Assembly: GCA_039814545.1 (NCBI GenBank)
Contig: JBCCBB010000009.1
Span: 1 to 63,570 of the forward strand
DNA from: CALBPI01 sp039814545
Lineage (GTDB): Bacteria; Pseudomonadota; Gammaproteobacteria; Steroidobacterales; Woeseiaceae
DNA length: 63,570 bases
Direction: 5' to 3'
Of the stretch, positions 18,050 through 26,126 are shown one piece after another. The notes under the pieces were generated by a model. The model did no database searches and had not been told where the DNA came from. It worked only from the letters and a program-made list of their open reading frames with translations. The translations under genes and the position numbers were made by a program. Positions within the stretch are counted from its first letter, which is position 1. Each line of letters opens with the position of its first letter.

Positions 18050-19336
18050 TCAGTGCAATTTCACTGAGGCGCGCGTGGCTTTGTAGATGCGGTCGCCGAG
18101 CATGATCAGCAGGGTCGAGAAGCGGCCGTGCACTGTGGCCTGGTGCATGCGGTAGAGCGACAGATAGACAAGCCGCGCGATCCAGCCCTCGACGAAAATA
18201 GTCCCACGGACAAGGTTGCCCATGAGATTGCCCACCGTTGAGTATTTGCTGAGGCTCACCAGGCTGCCGAAATCGCGGTACTTGAACGCACGCAAGCGCT
18301 TGCCGCGGCGCTGCGCCACGATGTTTTTGGCGGCGACCGTGGCCATCTGGTGGGCTGCCTGCGCGCGCGGCGGGATCTCGCTGCCATCCGCATTGCGAGC
18401 GGCTGCACAGTCGCCGATGGCGAAGACCCCCGGGCGGTCCTTGACCGTCAGGTCGTCATTGACCTCGACGCGGCCCAGCTTGTCGACGGGCAGGCCGCAG
18501 CTCTCAAGCCACTCGGGTGCGCGCACCCCCGCGGCCCAAACACTGATCTGTGCGGGAATTTCTTCGCCGTCACTCGTGACCACGCAGTTCTTGCGTACCT
18601 CGGACACGCGCGTATCCACGCGCACGGCGACGCCGATGCGTCCAAGCTCCTCACGCACGGACACGCCGATGCGATCGGGCAGGCGCGGCAACAATTCGGG
18701 CGCGGCCTCGATGAGCGTGACGCTGAGCCGTTCCTTGCCGAACTGCTCGAAGCCGTACTCGCGCAAACGCTGAACGACGTTGTGCATATCAGCCGCCAGC
18801 TCGACGCCCGTGGCGCCACCGCCGACGATGCCGACAGTCAGGGTCTCGGAGGTGCTTGCGAGATTGGTGCGTTGCAGTTGTGTCGCAAAATGTTTGTGGA
18901 AGCGCTCGGCCTGCTCACGCGAATCGAGGTAGCGACTGAATTCACGCACGCCCGCAATGCCGAAGTCGTTCGACAACGAACCGACGGCAACCACGAGGGT
19001 ATCGAAGCCGAATTTACGCTGGGGCACGATCTCCATGTCGTCGTCCATGAGCGCCTCGATGGTGACGCTTCGGGCGTTGTTGTCGATCGTCGTGACGCGA
19101 CCCAGAATGAAATTGAATTCGTGCTTGCGCGCCAGCATCAGGTAGCTGGCCTCGTCGTGGTAGCTGTTCATCGAACCCGTCGCCACCTCGTGGAAGAGCG
19201 GCTTCCAGATGTGCGTGGGGTTCTTGTCGATGAGCATAACCTCGACGTTTTTTCGGCGCTTGTACTTGCGGCCCAGGCGGACAGCGAGTTCCAGGCCGCC
19301 AGCGCCGCCGCCGACCACAATGATGCGTTCATTCAT
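18050..19336 (-). CDS. ndh: Type II NADH:quinone oxidoreductase
   Basis: 428 residues, a single-subunit, non-pumping NADH dehydrogenase that reduces quinone at the inner membrane. The FAD motif is IIVVGGGAGGLELAVRLGR at the N-terminus, the NADH motif VGIVGGGATGVELAADM mid-protein, and the second FAD motif GVFAIGDCAA near residue 310. The conserved HIWKPLFHEVATG of bacterial Ndh is present, and an amphipathic C-terminal segment (RLVYLSLYRMHQATVHG) likely binds the membrane. It is 21 bases after the TPR gene on the same strand. Confidence 0.93.
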   Translation of the reverse strand: MNERIIVVGGGAGGLELAVRLGRKYKRRKNVEVMLIDKNPTHIWKPLFHEVATGSMNSYHDEASYLMLARKHEFNFILGRVTTIDNNARSVTIEALMDDDMEIVPQRKFGFDTLVVAVGSLSNDFGIAGVREFSRYLDSREQAERFHKHFATQLQRTNLASTSETLTVGIVGGGATGVELAADMHNVVQRLREYGFEQFGKERLSVTLIEAAPELLPRLPDRIGVSVREELGRIGVAVRVDTRVSEVRKNCVVTSDGEEIPAQISVWAAGVRAPEWLESCGLPVDKLGRVEVNDDLTVKDRPGVFAIGDCAAARNADGSEIPPRAQAAHQMATVAAKNIVAQRRGKRLRAFKYRDFGSLVSLSKYSTVGNLMGNLVRGTIFVEGWIARLVYLSLYRMHQATVHGRFSTLLIMLGDRIYKATRASVKLH

Positions 19337-19357
19337 GGGTGAATCTGTACGTGTGGC

Positions 19358-21469
19358 TTAGAGGGCGAGGGCGTCCAAGTCGAGCGCCGCGCGTTCCTCG
19401 TTGATACGCCGCAGGTTGTTTGCCATAAGCTCCTCGAAGCCAGGATGGCCGCCGAGAAGCGTGTTCAGATAGTCGTTTAGCAGACGGGCTTCGAGCAATC
19501 CACGACCGTGCCCGGCTGCACGCTCAAGATACGCGACCGCGTCCTCGGTTTCACCTTTGAGTGCATACCACTGCGCCTCGTTGAGATCGACGTCGTAGTT
19601 GTCGGCGCCATTGGCTCGGGCGATGTCGATCGCCTGCCGCCAGCGCGTCATGACGGTGTCTAAATTCTTGTCTGCGCCAGAACGGTGCATGGCGTAGGCG
19701 AGCGCCCAGAATGGCGGCATCACGGGGTCGAACGCCCAGAACAGGCTGCGCTCATAGGTTTCGATGTCGCCGAACGTTTCCTGGTAATAGGCGATCAGTT
19801 GCTCATCCATGCCGGCGTCGGCCAAGGTGCGGATGTACTCGAACTGAAAGACGTAATAGTTGTCGCTGCGGGCCAACAAAGTGGCTGCGCGTTCTGCGGC
19901 ATCATCACCGCGTCCCTCGAGCAGCGCCGACCGAATCGGCACAAACGGCAGGGCCTGAAAGCGTGTGCTGGTGACGTCGCCCAGTCGCAGCTGCATCAGG
20001 GCGATCGGCGCGGCCGCGCCCGAAATCGAGCTGTTGTCCATGTTGCGCTGCATGCGACGAATGGCGCTGGCGAGATTGCCCGTGCCTTCCTCGTAACGTG
20101 CGCGCGCTGCGGCGATATTCTCGGCGGATGCCTCAATGCGCTCCAGGCGCTGAAAGACTTGCCGAGCTCGCTCTGCGTCACCGATACCAATCGAGACACT
20201 GACCAGGTTCCCAGAAACGGGTGGAAATAGCGGATCGACTTCAAACAGCGCCTGCATTTCATTGGCCGCATCCCGGTAACGCGTCGCCGCATTGAGACAC
20301 AAGCCCAGCCACAGTCGCGCATTGGTGTGTGCGGGATTGATTTCAAGCGCACGTCGCAGTGAGGCTTCGGCTTGCGGCAAGTCCTGGTCATCGAGGTACA
20401 ACAAGCCGCGAACTGCATGCGCGTCGGCGAGCCCGGTGTCCAGCTCCATCGCTCGCTCGACATAGTTGACCGCTTTGCTGTAGCTCTCCGTGATCGGCCG
20501 CGTACCGCCGCCACCCGGCGCTAGCGACAAGAGCCGTTCGCTCAGGGCCAACTGGGCCCAGAGCGCCGCATAATCGGGCTCGATGGCCACGACGCTCAGG
20601 AGCAGGTCCTGGGCCTCCTCCAAATTGGCAACTTGCCGCGAGGAAATGAGCTCGCGCGCGCGCAGGTAGCGATCGTAGACCTCGAAGGAAGGCGCTTGAG
20701 CGTCTGTCGTACCGTCATCATCGAGCTGGGTCGCCATGGCCGCGAACACCGCTTCAGCGATGCGGTCCTGCACGGCGAAGATGTCCACGAGTTCGGCCTC
20801 GTAGGTCTCATTCCAGAGTGTCGATCCGTCATTCGCTATCACGAGTCGCGCCAGAATTCGGACCTGGTTGCCCTGCTTGCGAACAGACCCTTCGAGGATG
20901 GCGGACACACCCAGCGCGTTGCCGATGTCTCTTAGCGTTTTGTCGCTGCCCCGAAACGAGAAAGACGAAGTACGGCCTGTGACGCGAAGGTCGGGTTGGC
21001 GCGCGAGCAGATTGAGAATTTCCTCAGAGACGCCGTCCGCGAAATACTGCTGATCGCCTTGTTGCGACAGGTCTTCGAAGGGCAAAACCGCGATGTCGGG
21101 CGCCAGTGACAGGCGCGGGTCGTCTGCCGGGCGAAGTTGCTGCCAGACAATGAGACCCGCGACGAGCACAAGGCCGATGATGATGGTGAGGTCGAGTCGA
21201 CGGCTCGCATGTTGCCGCGCCGCCGCGTCGGCCGGCTCGGCATCGGTGCGCACAATGCCTTCGGGTGTGATGTCGAAAATCCAGGCCAGCACCATGGCGA
21301 TGGGGAAGCCGATGAGCAGCACCACGGCAAACAGCCGCGCAATCCACTCGGGCAGCAGCAGGGCCGGTTGCATGACGTCGACGACCTGCATGATGAGCCA
21401 GCCCACGATGATGTAGGCCGTCGCGACGCGGTAGACGTTTCGGCGGCGCAGCTCCGAGAAAAAGCTCAT
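19358..21469 (-). CDS. Membrane protein with TolB-like domain and TPR repeats
   Basis: 703 residues. Three N-terminal membrane segments (about 14-33, 43-63 and 92-110) are followed by a TolB/FlgO-like domain (IAVLPFEDLSQQGDQQYFAD through ALGVSAILEGSVRKQGNQVR, about 125-240) and a long TPR region (to about 690). This is a common gammaproteobacterial architecture; many relatives carry an N-terminal winged helix or cyclase domain, absent here. The role is not established; peptidoglycan- or protein-binding scaffolding in the periplasm is plausible. It follows the LolA-like gene by 12 bases and precedes ndh. Confidence 0.85.
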   Translation of the reverse strand: MSFFSELRRRNVYRVATAYIIVGWLIMQVVDVMQPALLLPEWIARLFAVVLLIGFPIAMVLAWIFDITPEGIVRTDAEPADAAARQHASRRLDLTIIIGLVLVAGLIVWQQLRPADDPRLSLAPDIAVLPFEDLSQQGDQQYFADGVSEEILNLLARQPDLRVTGRTSSFSFRGSDKTLRDIGNALGVSAILEGSVRKQGNQVRILARLVIANDGSTLWNETYEAELVDIFAVQDRIAEAVFAAMATQLDDDGTTDAQAPSFEVYDRYLRARELISSRQVANLEEAQDLLLSVVAIEPDYAALWAQLALSERLLSLAPGGGGTRPITESYSKAVNYVERAMELDTGLADAHAVRGLLYLDDQDLPQAEASLRRALEINPAHTNARLWLGLCLNAATRYRDAANEMQALFEVDPLFPPVSGNLVSVSIGIGDAERARQVFQRLERIEASAENIAAARARYEEGTGNLASAIRRMQRNMDNSSISGAAAPIALMQLRLGDVTSTRFQALPFVPIRSALLEGRGDDAAERAATLLARSDNYYVFQFEYIRTLADAGMDEQLIAYYQETFGDIETYERSLFWAFDPVMPPFWALAYAMHRSGADKNLDTVMTRWRQAIDIARANGADNYDVDLNEAQWYALKGETEDAVAYLERAAGHGRGLLEARLLNDYLNTLLGGHPGFEELMANNLRRINEERAALDLDALAL

Positions 21470-21481
21470 GCGGTGGTCTCG

Positions 21482-22264
21482 CTAGTCATCGCGGCAGTCG
21501 GTCGCCTCGGGCAGCACAAACAGGCAGTCGGGCAGTGTCTCGTTGATCGCGTAGGCCGTCCAGATGACTTCGTTGGCCTTGACGCCATCGTAATAAAGCC
21601 GCACTCGTGCGGGCTGGCGCCAACGCTCGCCTTCGTTGGAGAAAAAGTCGGAGTAGATGCGTTCGTGCCAGCCGCGCGGCGTGTCAAAACCCACGCGGAC
21701 CACAGCGTAGTCATCGTACGCAATGGCGAAGCGCGTCTCGCCGCCGTAAGGATCGAGGACATTGACGACGTAGGCCGAGCGGCCGTCGACAAGGTCGTCG
21801 GGCAGGCGTCGCAAGAGGTAACCCTCGTCGAGTGCGTGGCGGATGACGCCGAAACCGAAGCTCGACGACCAGCGCGAATCGCCGATGGTCGGCTCCGAGC
21901 GCCCCGCGGGCGTGTACGTATATTTGCCATCAAAGCTCAGGTCAATGACGGCGTTATCTTCGCGGATCGACTCAATGCGGACCTTGCCGTCGGCACTATG
22001 GGCCCGGCGTTTACCCGAGTCGTAGATGCGCCACATGTTGTGTTGCTCATGCCGGGCCGCGACGCCATCGCGATAGAACACGGCGTACCCGGAGAGTGAC
22101 AACGAGACTGGCCGCACCCACTGCGTGCCGCCCGCTGCGTCATGCGCGCGTCGCACGATTGTCGTCGCGTCTAGCGCTGGCTCCGCCGGCATGAGCGTGG
22201 GCAGTGCGTCGCCGTGCGCGACGCCGGCCAGCAATACCGTGGCTACGATCAGCGGGTGTCTCAT
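21482..22264 (-). CDS. Exported protein, LolA/outer-membrane lipoprotein-sorting-like fold
   Basis: 260 residues with a Sec signal (cleavage near VAHG-DA). The mature chain has the alternating beta-strand pattern of LolA-like carriers: IVRRAHDAAGG near residue 37, then MWRIYDSGKRRAHSADGKVR and DLSFDGKYTY. I do not recognise a specific family. Its ATG overlaps the stop of the glycosyltransferase by four bases, so both are translated together, and the TPR protein gene follows after 12 bases. A periplasmic carrier or sensor role in envelope biogenesis is inference only. Confidence 0.75.
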   Translation of the reverse strand: MRHPLIVATVLLAGVAHGDALPTLMPAEPALDATTIVRRAHDAAGGTQWVRPVSLSLSGYAVFYRDGVAARHEQHNMWRIYDSGKRRAHSADGKVRIESIREDNAVIDLSFDGKYTYTPAGRSEPTIGDSRWSSSFGFGVIRHALDEGYLLRRLPDDLVDGRSAYVVNVLDPYGGETRFAIAYDDYAVVRVGFDTPRGWHERIYSDFFSNEGERWRQPARVRLYYDGVKANEVIWTAYAINETLPDCLFVLPEATDCRDD

Positions 22265-23307
22265 GACATCAACTCCGTGTAGAGGGCCAGGTAGCGCTCC
22301 GCCATGCGCGTCGCCGAGTAATTGCCGATGGCGTCGCGGTTCGCCCGAGCAAACCGCGTCTGCAAGTCCGTGTCATTGAGCAGTCGGTCGATGGCGGCCC
22401 CGAGCGTCGGGGCATCGTCAGTCGGTACCAGCAGGCCGTTGTTCTCATGCTTAATGATGTCAGGAATGCCACCCGTGCGCGCGGCAACGATCGGCAGCTC
22501 GAGGAACATGGCATCGAGCAGGATGGACCCGAGACCCTCGAACAAGGAGGGGAAGGCGAACAGGTCAAAACTCGCAAGGTGACTCGCCACGTCGTCGACC
22601 TGCCCTGTGAAGTGCACGTTGTCGAGACCGGCGGCCTGCGCGCGCAGTTCGTCTTCGTCGGGCCCGGAGCCCACGAACACGAAGCTGACACCGGGCCGGG
22701 TGCGCGCGACTTCGATGAGCAGCGGCTGACCTTTCTGGTAGCCAATAAGCGCACCGACATGGCCGACGACAGGATTCGTGCCCCAGCGCTCGCGCAAGGC
22801 GCGGACGCGGGTCTTATCGGGCTCAACGGGTGTCACCGCACTCGGGATGATGCGCGACGTTGCACCGGGCGCGAAGGTGTCCATCGCCTCGGCAATGCTC
22901 GAGGAAATGCCAACGCGCGCAGCCGCGTTACCGTAGACACGCCGCATGATGAGGTTGTCGCTGATGGGGCGCACGACGCGCCGGGTGATGACGTAGGGCA
23001 CCCCCGACAGCCACCGCGTCAGGGCCGTGGCCTGCACGCAGCGGCCTTCGTGCGCGTGCGCGAGACTCGCGCCCTTGAGCGCCCGTGCGGCACCGACGAT
23101 GCCACCGACGGCACGTCGATCCAGCGTCGCCTCGTCGGCCAGTCGCACAATAAGCGGTTCCCCCGTGCGGGCGACGAGCCGCTGGCGCACCCCGGACTTC
23201 GCCAGCTCCCGAATGAGCAGCTCCGTTTGGCGTTCACCGCCGCGGTAGCCCCGGGCGAGATTGACGTGTGCGATCACGCCGCTGGGTTGGGACGGGCTGT
23301 TACTCAC
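22261..23307 (-). CDS. Glycosyltransferase family 4 (GT-B)
   Basis: 348 residues with the GT-B fold of family 4. Diagnostic elements are NLARGYRGGERQTELLIREL (acceptor side, GG near residue 22), VGHVGALIGYQKGQPLLIEV, VFVGSGPDEDELRAQA and the EX7E-type motif FEGLGSILLDAMFLELPIVA. The donor is a nucleotide sugar; lipopolysaccharide-core or exopolysaccharide synthesis is likely, but the acceptor cannot be assigned. It sits 60 bases after the sortase-system kinase gene on the same strand and overlaps the LolA-like gene. Confidence 0.9.
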   Translation of the reverse strand: MSNSPSQPSGVIAHVNLARGYRGGERQTELLIRELAKSGVRQRLVARTGEPLIVRLADEATLDRRAVGGIVGAARALKGASLAHAHEGRCVQATALTRWLSGVPYVITRRVVRPISDNLIMRRVYGNAAARVGISSSIAEAMDTFAPGATSRIIPSAVTPVEPDKTRVRALRERWGTNPVVGHVGALIGYQKGQPLLIEVARTRPGVSFVFVGSGPDEDELRAQAAGLDNVHFTGQVDDVASHLASFDLFAFPSLFEGLGSILLDAMFLELPIVAARTGGIPDIIKHENNGLLVPTDDAPTLGAAIDRLLNDTDLQTRFARANRDAIGNYSATRMAERYLALYTELMS

Positions 23308-23367
23308 CTTGCGTTGTTGTTGCGTGTCGGCACCGTGCCTGAACCATAGCGCGGCCGCCGCGCAGCG

Positions 23368-25308
23368 TCAGCTCTCAGCGAGCGGCAGGTGCAATGTAAC
23401 CGCCACGCCCGAGGCGTCATCCTCGCGCCAGTCGGCGGCGGCTGCGCTGCCGCCGTGCGCCTCGACGATGAGTCGTGCGATGTACAGGCCGAAACCGAGA
23501 TGCGTGCTGCCTGTGCCCCCCGTCGATACGAAGGAATCGAACAGCCGTGCCGGATCGCCGTCGGGCAGTGCCGGTCCGTGGTTGCGAACCTTCACCATGG
23601 CCTGTGCGTTGCGCGTCTCAAGCTCGAGCTGGATCGTAGATCCCTCGGGGGCGAAGCGCACGGCGTTTTCGACGAGCTTGTCGAGCGCCTGCACGATGAG
23701 CTCTGCCGTGCCAATGACAGTCGGTGACGTGTTGCCCCGCAGCTCGAACGCATGGCTTGGGAACGTTGCCGCGTAGGCGTCGCGCAGCTGGGCAATCAGG
23801 GGTGCGAGTGCGACGGGCGCCGTGTCGGCCGTGCGCGCCGCCTGTTCGGCGCGGCTCGCGTTGGAAACCGCATTCAGGATCGCCCGCAAGCGCAGTACGC
23901 CGTCAGCGGCGCGATCAGTGAGCTGCTTCTGATCGGCGTCCAGTGACCCCTGCTCCAGATTGTCGAGCGAAGACTGCACGATGGCCAGCGGCGTGCGCAG
24001 CTCGTGCGACAGCGTGTCGGCCATGGCGGCGAGCCAGCGTTGCTGTTCGGCAGTTCGCCGAAGCATCTGCCGCATGTCGCGCGCAAGGTCGCCGATCTCG
24101 TCGCCTGCCGTCGTGTCAGGCGGCACGTCCTGGATCTGGCCGTGTGCGTCGACGGCGCGGCTTGCGTGCCGGGCCAGTCGCCGCACGCGCCACGACAGCC
24201 AGCTCGCGTAAGCCAGCAGCAACAGCACGACGGCCAGTGTCGTGACGATGATCGCCGTGGTCAGCCGCTGCAGTGACGGGTTGGCAAGTGTGAGGATGGC
24301 TTCGGCGTCCTGCACGAGCACGAGTGCACCGCCGGCGATCGGACGCGCGTTGACGAGCAACAGGCCGCCGCCCGGCGCCGCATAGCGCGCCGCAGCGGTG
24401 TTGCCCGCCAGCGCGCCGTCGAGCGCGCGGGCCGCAGGCCGGTAAGCCTGTGCCTCGAACACCGCCAGGTTGGCATCGGTATCGCCACCCATGAGCCCCG
24501 CGATGAGCCGCTGTGCGAAGCCCTTACGCGGTGCCTCTGTGCCACCTGCGCGTGTACCGATGACGGCTGTGATGCGGTGACCGAATTGGTCGATAGCGAA
24601 GGTCTCGATGCCGGGCAGTGCATTGGTGGCCAGAGCACTTTGCAAGTTGGCATCGATGCGAATCAGCGCACCCGGAATGCTGTCGCGATACGTGCGGGCA
24701 CTACGCTCGCCGGCTCGAACCGAGAGGCCCAGACGTCGGTGGCAGAGGCCGGCGGGCAGTCGCAGCTCAAGTCGAGAGCCATCCGCAGTGGGCTGCCAGT
24801 CGCCACGGATACGCCCCGCGAAGCCCGAGGCCGTTGTTGCGGGAAGCACGGCGCCCGGCGCGATGGGTGCGATGGTTGTGAGTACGAGCCCGCCCTGGTC
24901 ATCGCCGCAGGCGACATCGAAACGCGGCGCGTCGGTCGGCGCGTGCCGTGCCTCCGCCGCAAGCCACAGCGTGCCGTCACGTTCGCCGACGAGCACGCCG
25001 AGGTGTTTGCCGCCGACGGCCGCGGGCACGGGTACGACGCGCAGACGCCAGTCCGTGCTGAATCCGTCGAGCGTCGGCGTCACGGACAACGGGTGTGCGT
25101 ACAGCGCTTCATCAGCGCGCCCAGGTGGCGACAGCGTGTCCAGCTTGGGCACGAGCGGCGCAAGCCCGCGCCCAAGGTCGCTCAGAAAGCCGGCTTGCGC
25201 GCCGCGCAGCGCTTGTTCGGTTTCACGGAGGTACAGGGCGCTTGCGATGGGCAACGCGAGCGTGACGAGCCCGATGGCGAGCAGCTGCCGTCGCAGTCCG
25301 AATCGCAC
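23368..25308 (-). CDS. pdsS: Sensor histidine kinase of the dedicated sortase system
   Basis: 646 residues from a GTG at 25308, chosen because it lies 10 bases after the regulator stop and yields a clean membrane segment (about 8-27). A large periplasmic domain follows, then a second membrane segment (LTTAIIVTTLAVVLLLLAY), a HAMP linker, the phospho-acceptor His435 in SHELRTPLAIVQ, the N box (DKLVENAVRF, Asn548) and the G box HLGFGLYIARLIVEAHGG. Architecture and neighbours match the kinase known as PdsS in proteobacterial dedicated sortase loci. It presumably senses an envelope state and controls the divergent surface-protein/sortase pair. Confidence 0.9.
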   Translation of the reverse strand: MRFGLRRQLLAIGLVTLALPIASALYLRETEQALRGAQAGFLSDLGRGLAPLVPKLDTLSPPGRADEALYAHPLSVTPTLDGFSTDWRLRVVPVPAAVGGKHLGVLVGERDGTLWLAAEARHAPTDAPRFDVACGDDQGGLVLTTIAPIAPGAVLPATTASGFAGRIRGDWQPTADGSRLELRLPAGLCHRRLGLSVRAGERSARTYRDSIPGALIRIDANLQSALATNALPGIETFAIDQFGHRITAVIGTRAGGTEAPRKGFAQRLIAGLMGGDTDANLAVFEAQAYRPAARALDGALAGNTAAARYAAPGGGLLLVNARPIAGGALVLVQDAEAILTLANPSLQRLTTAIIVTTLAVVLLLLAYASWLSWRVRRLARHASRAVDAHGQIQDVPPDTTAGDEIGDLARDMRQMLRRTAEQQRWLAAMADTLSHELRTPLAIVQSSLDNLEQGSLDADQKQLTDRAADGVLRLRAILNAVSNASRAEQAARTADTAPVALAPLIAQLRDAYAATFPSHAFELRGNTSPTVIGTAELIVQALDKLVENAVRFAPEGSTIQLELETRNAQAMVKVRNHGPALPDGDPARLFDSFVSTGGTGSTHLGFGLYIARLIVEAHGGSAAAADWREDDASGVAVTLHLPLAES

Positions 25309-25318
25309 GTCGTCTGCG

Positions 25319-26029
25319 CTAGTGCGCCCGCCAGCGGTAGCCCATGCCGTACACCGTCTCGATGGCATCGAAGTTGGCATCGATGCTGACGAACTTGCGA
25401 CGGATGCGCTTCACGTGTGAGGTGATCGTGTTGTCGTCGAGCACCGTGTTGGCGGCGTCCATGAGTTGCTGGCGGCTCTTCACATGCCCCGGGTGCCGCG
25501 CGAGCGCATGCACGAGCCAGTACTCCGTGAGCGTGAGCTCGACGGGTTGGTCTTGCCAGGTCACGGCGAACCGGTCTTCGTCGACAGCCAGTGCGCCGCG
25601 CGTGAAGCGGCGTTCGGCACCGCCGCCCGCCAAGGCTGCCTGGCGACGGAACAGTGCTGCGACGCGGGCCATCAAGTGCTCGAGGCTCACGTCCTTGCTC
25701 AGGTAGTCGTCGGCACCGAGTCGCAACCCCGAAACCGCGTCGAACTCGCTGTCTCGCGCCGTCAGGAACATGATCGGTAACACCGCAGACTGCGCGCGCA
25801 ACTCCCGGCACAGCTCGAAGCCACCCTCAATGTCGGTGCCCAGGTTGACGTCGATGATCACGAGGTCGGGTGGCGTGTGGGCCATACCGTCGCGCGCGCT
25901 CGTACGGTCGACATAGAGCGACACCGCGTAGCCCTGACGCGTGAGTGCCTCGCGGTAATTTGCGCCTAACGCAGCGTCGTCCTCGACGATGACGACATGC
26001 TGCGCGTCAGCCACGAGAGCCACCGCCAC
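25319..26029 (-). CDS. pdsR: Response regulator of the dedicated sortase system (OmpR-type)
   Basis: 236 residues. The receiver domain has the acidic pair Asp17/Asp18, phospho-acceptor Asp60 (IIDVNLG), Thr90 and Lys112; the C-terminal winged helix of the OmpR type ends in VYGMGYRWRAH. The first in-frame start is GTG at 26029; a GTG at 26014, behind a GGTGG run, would give a more usual N-terminus (MADAQHVVIVEDD). The gene is first in a minus-strand run with the kinase and diverges, across 97 bases, from the vWA protein gene it probably regulates. Confidence 0.92.
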   Translation of the reverse strand: MAVALVADAQHVVIVEDDAALGANYREALTRQGYAVSLYVDRTSARDGMAHTPPDLVIIDVNLGTDIEGGFELCRELRAQSAVLPIMFLTARDSEFDAVSGLRLGADDYLSKDVSLEHLMARVAALFRRQAALAGGGAERRFTRGALAVDEDRFAVTWQDQPVELTLTEYWLVHALARHPGHVKSRQQLMDAANTVLDDNTITSHVKRIRRKFVSIDANFDAIETVYGMGYRWRAH

Positions 26030-26126
26030 AATTCGCCACGATTGTTATTGATTCGGCCATCGCTATCGCACGCGGCCGCCATGACCCGGCGGCCTAATTG
26101 CTCCCAGATTCGAAGGGAGCACAACG

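Noticed and set aside
26030..26126. A specific binding site for the sortase-system regulator
   Set aside because: The region is AT-richer and holds short repeats (CGATTGTTATTG) but no clear direct repeat of OmpR type could be defined by eye.
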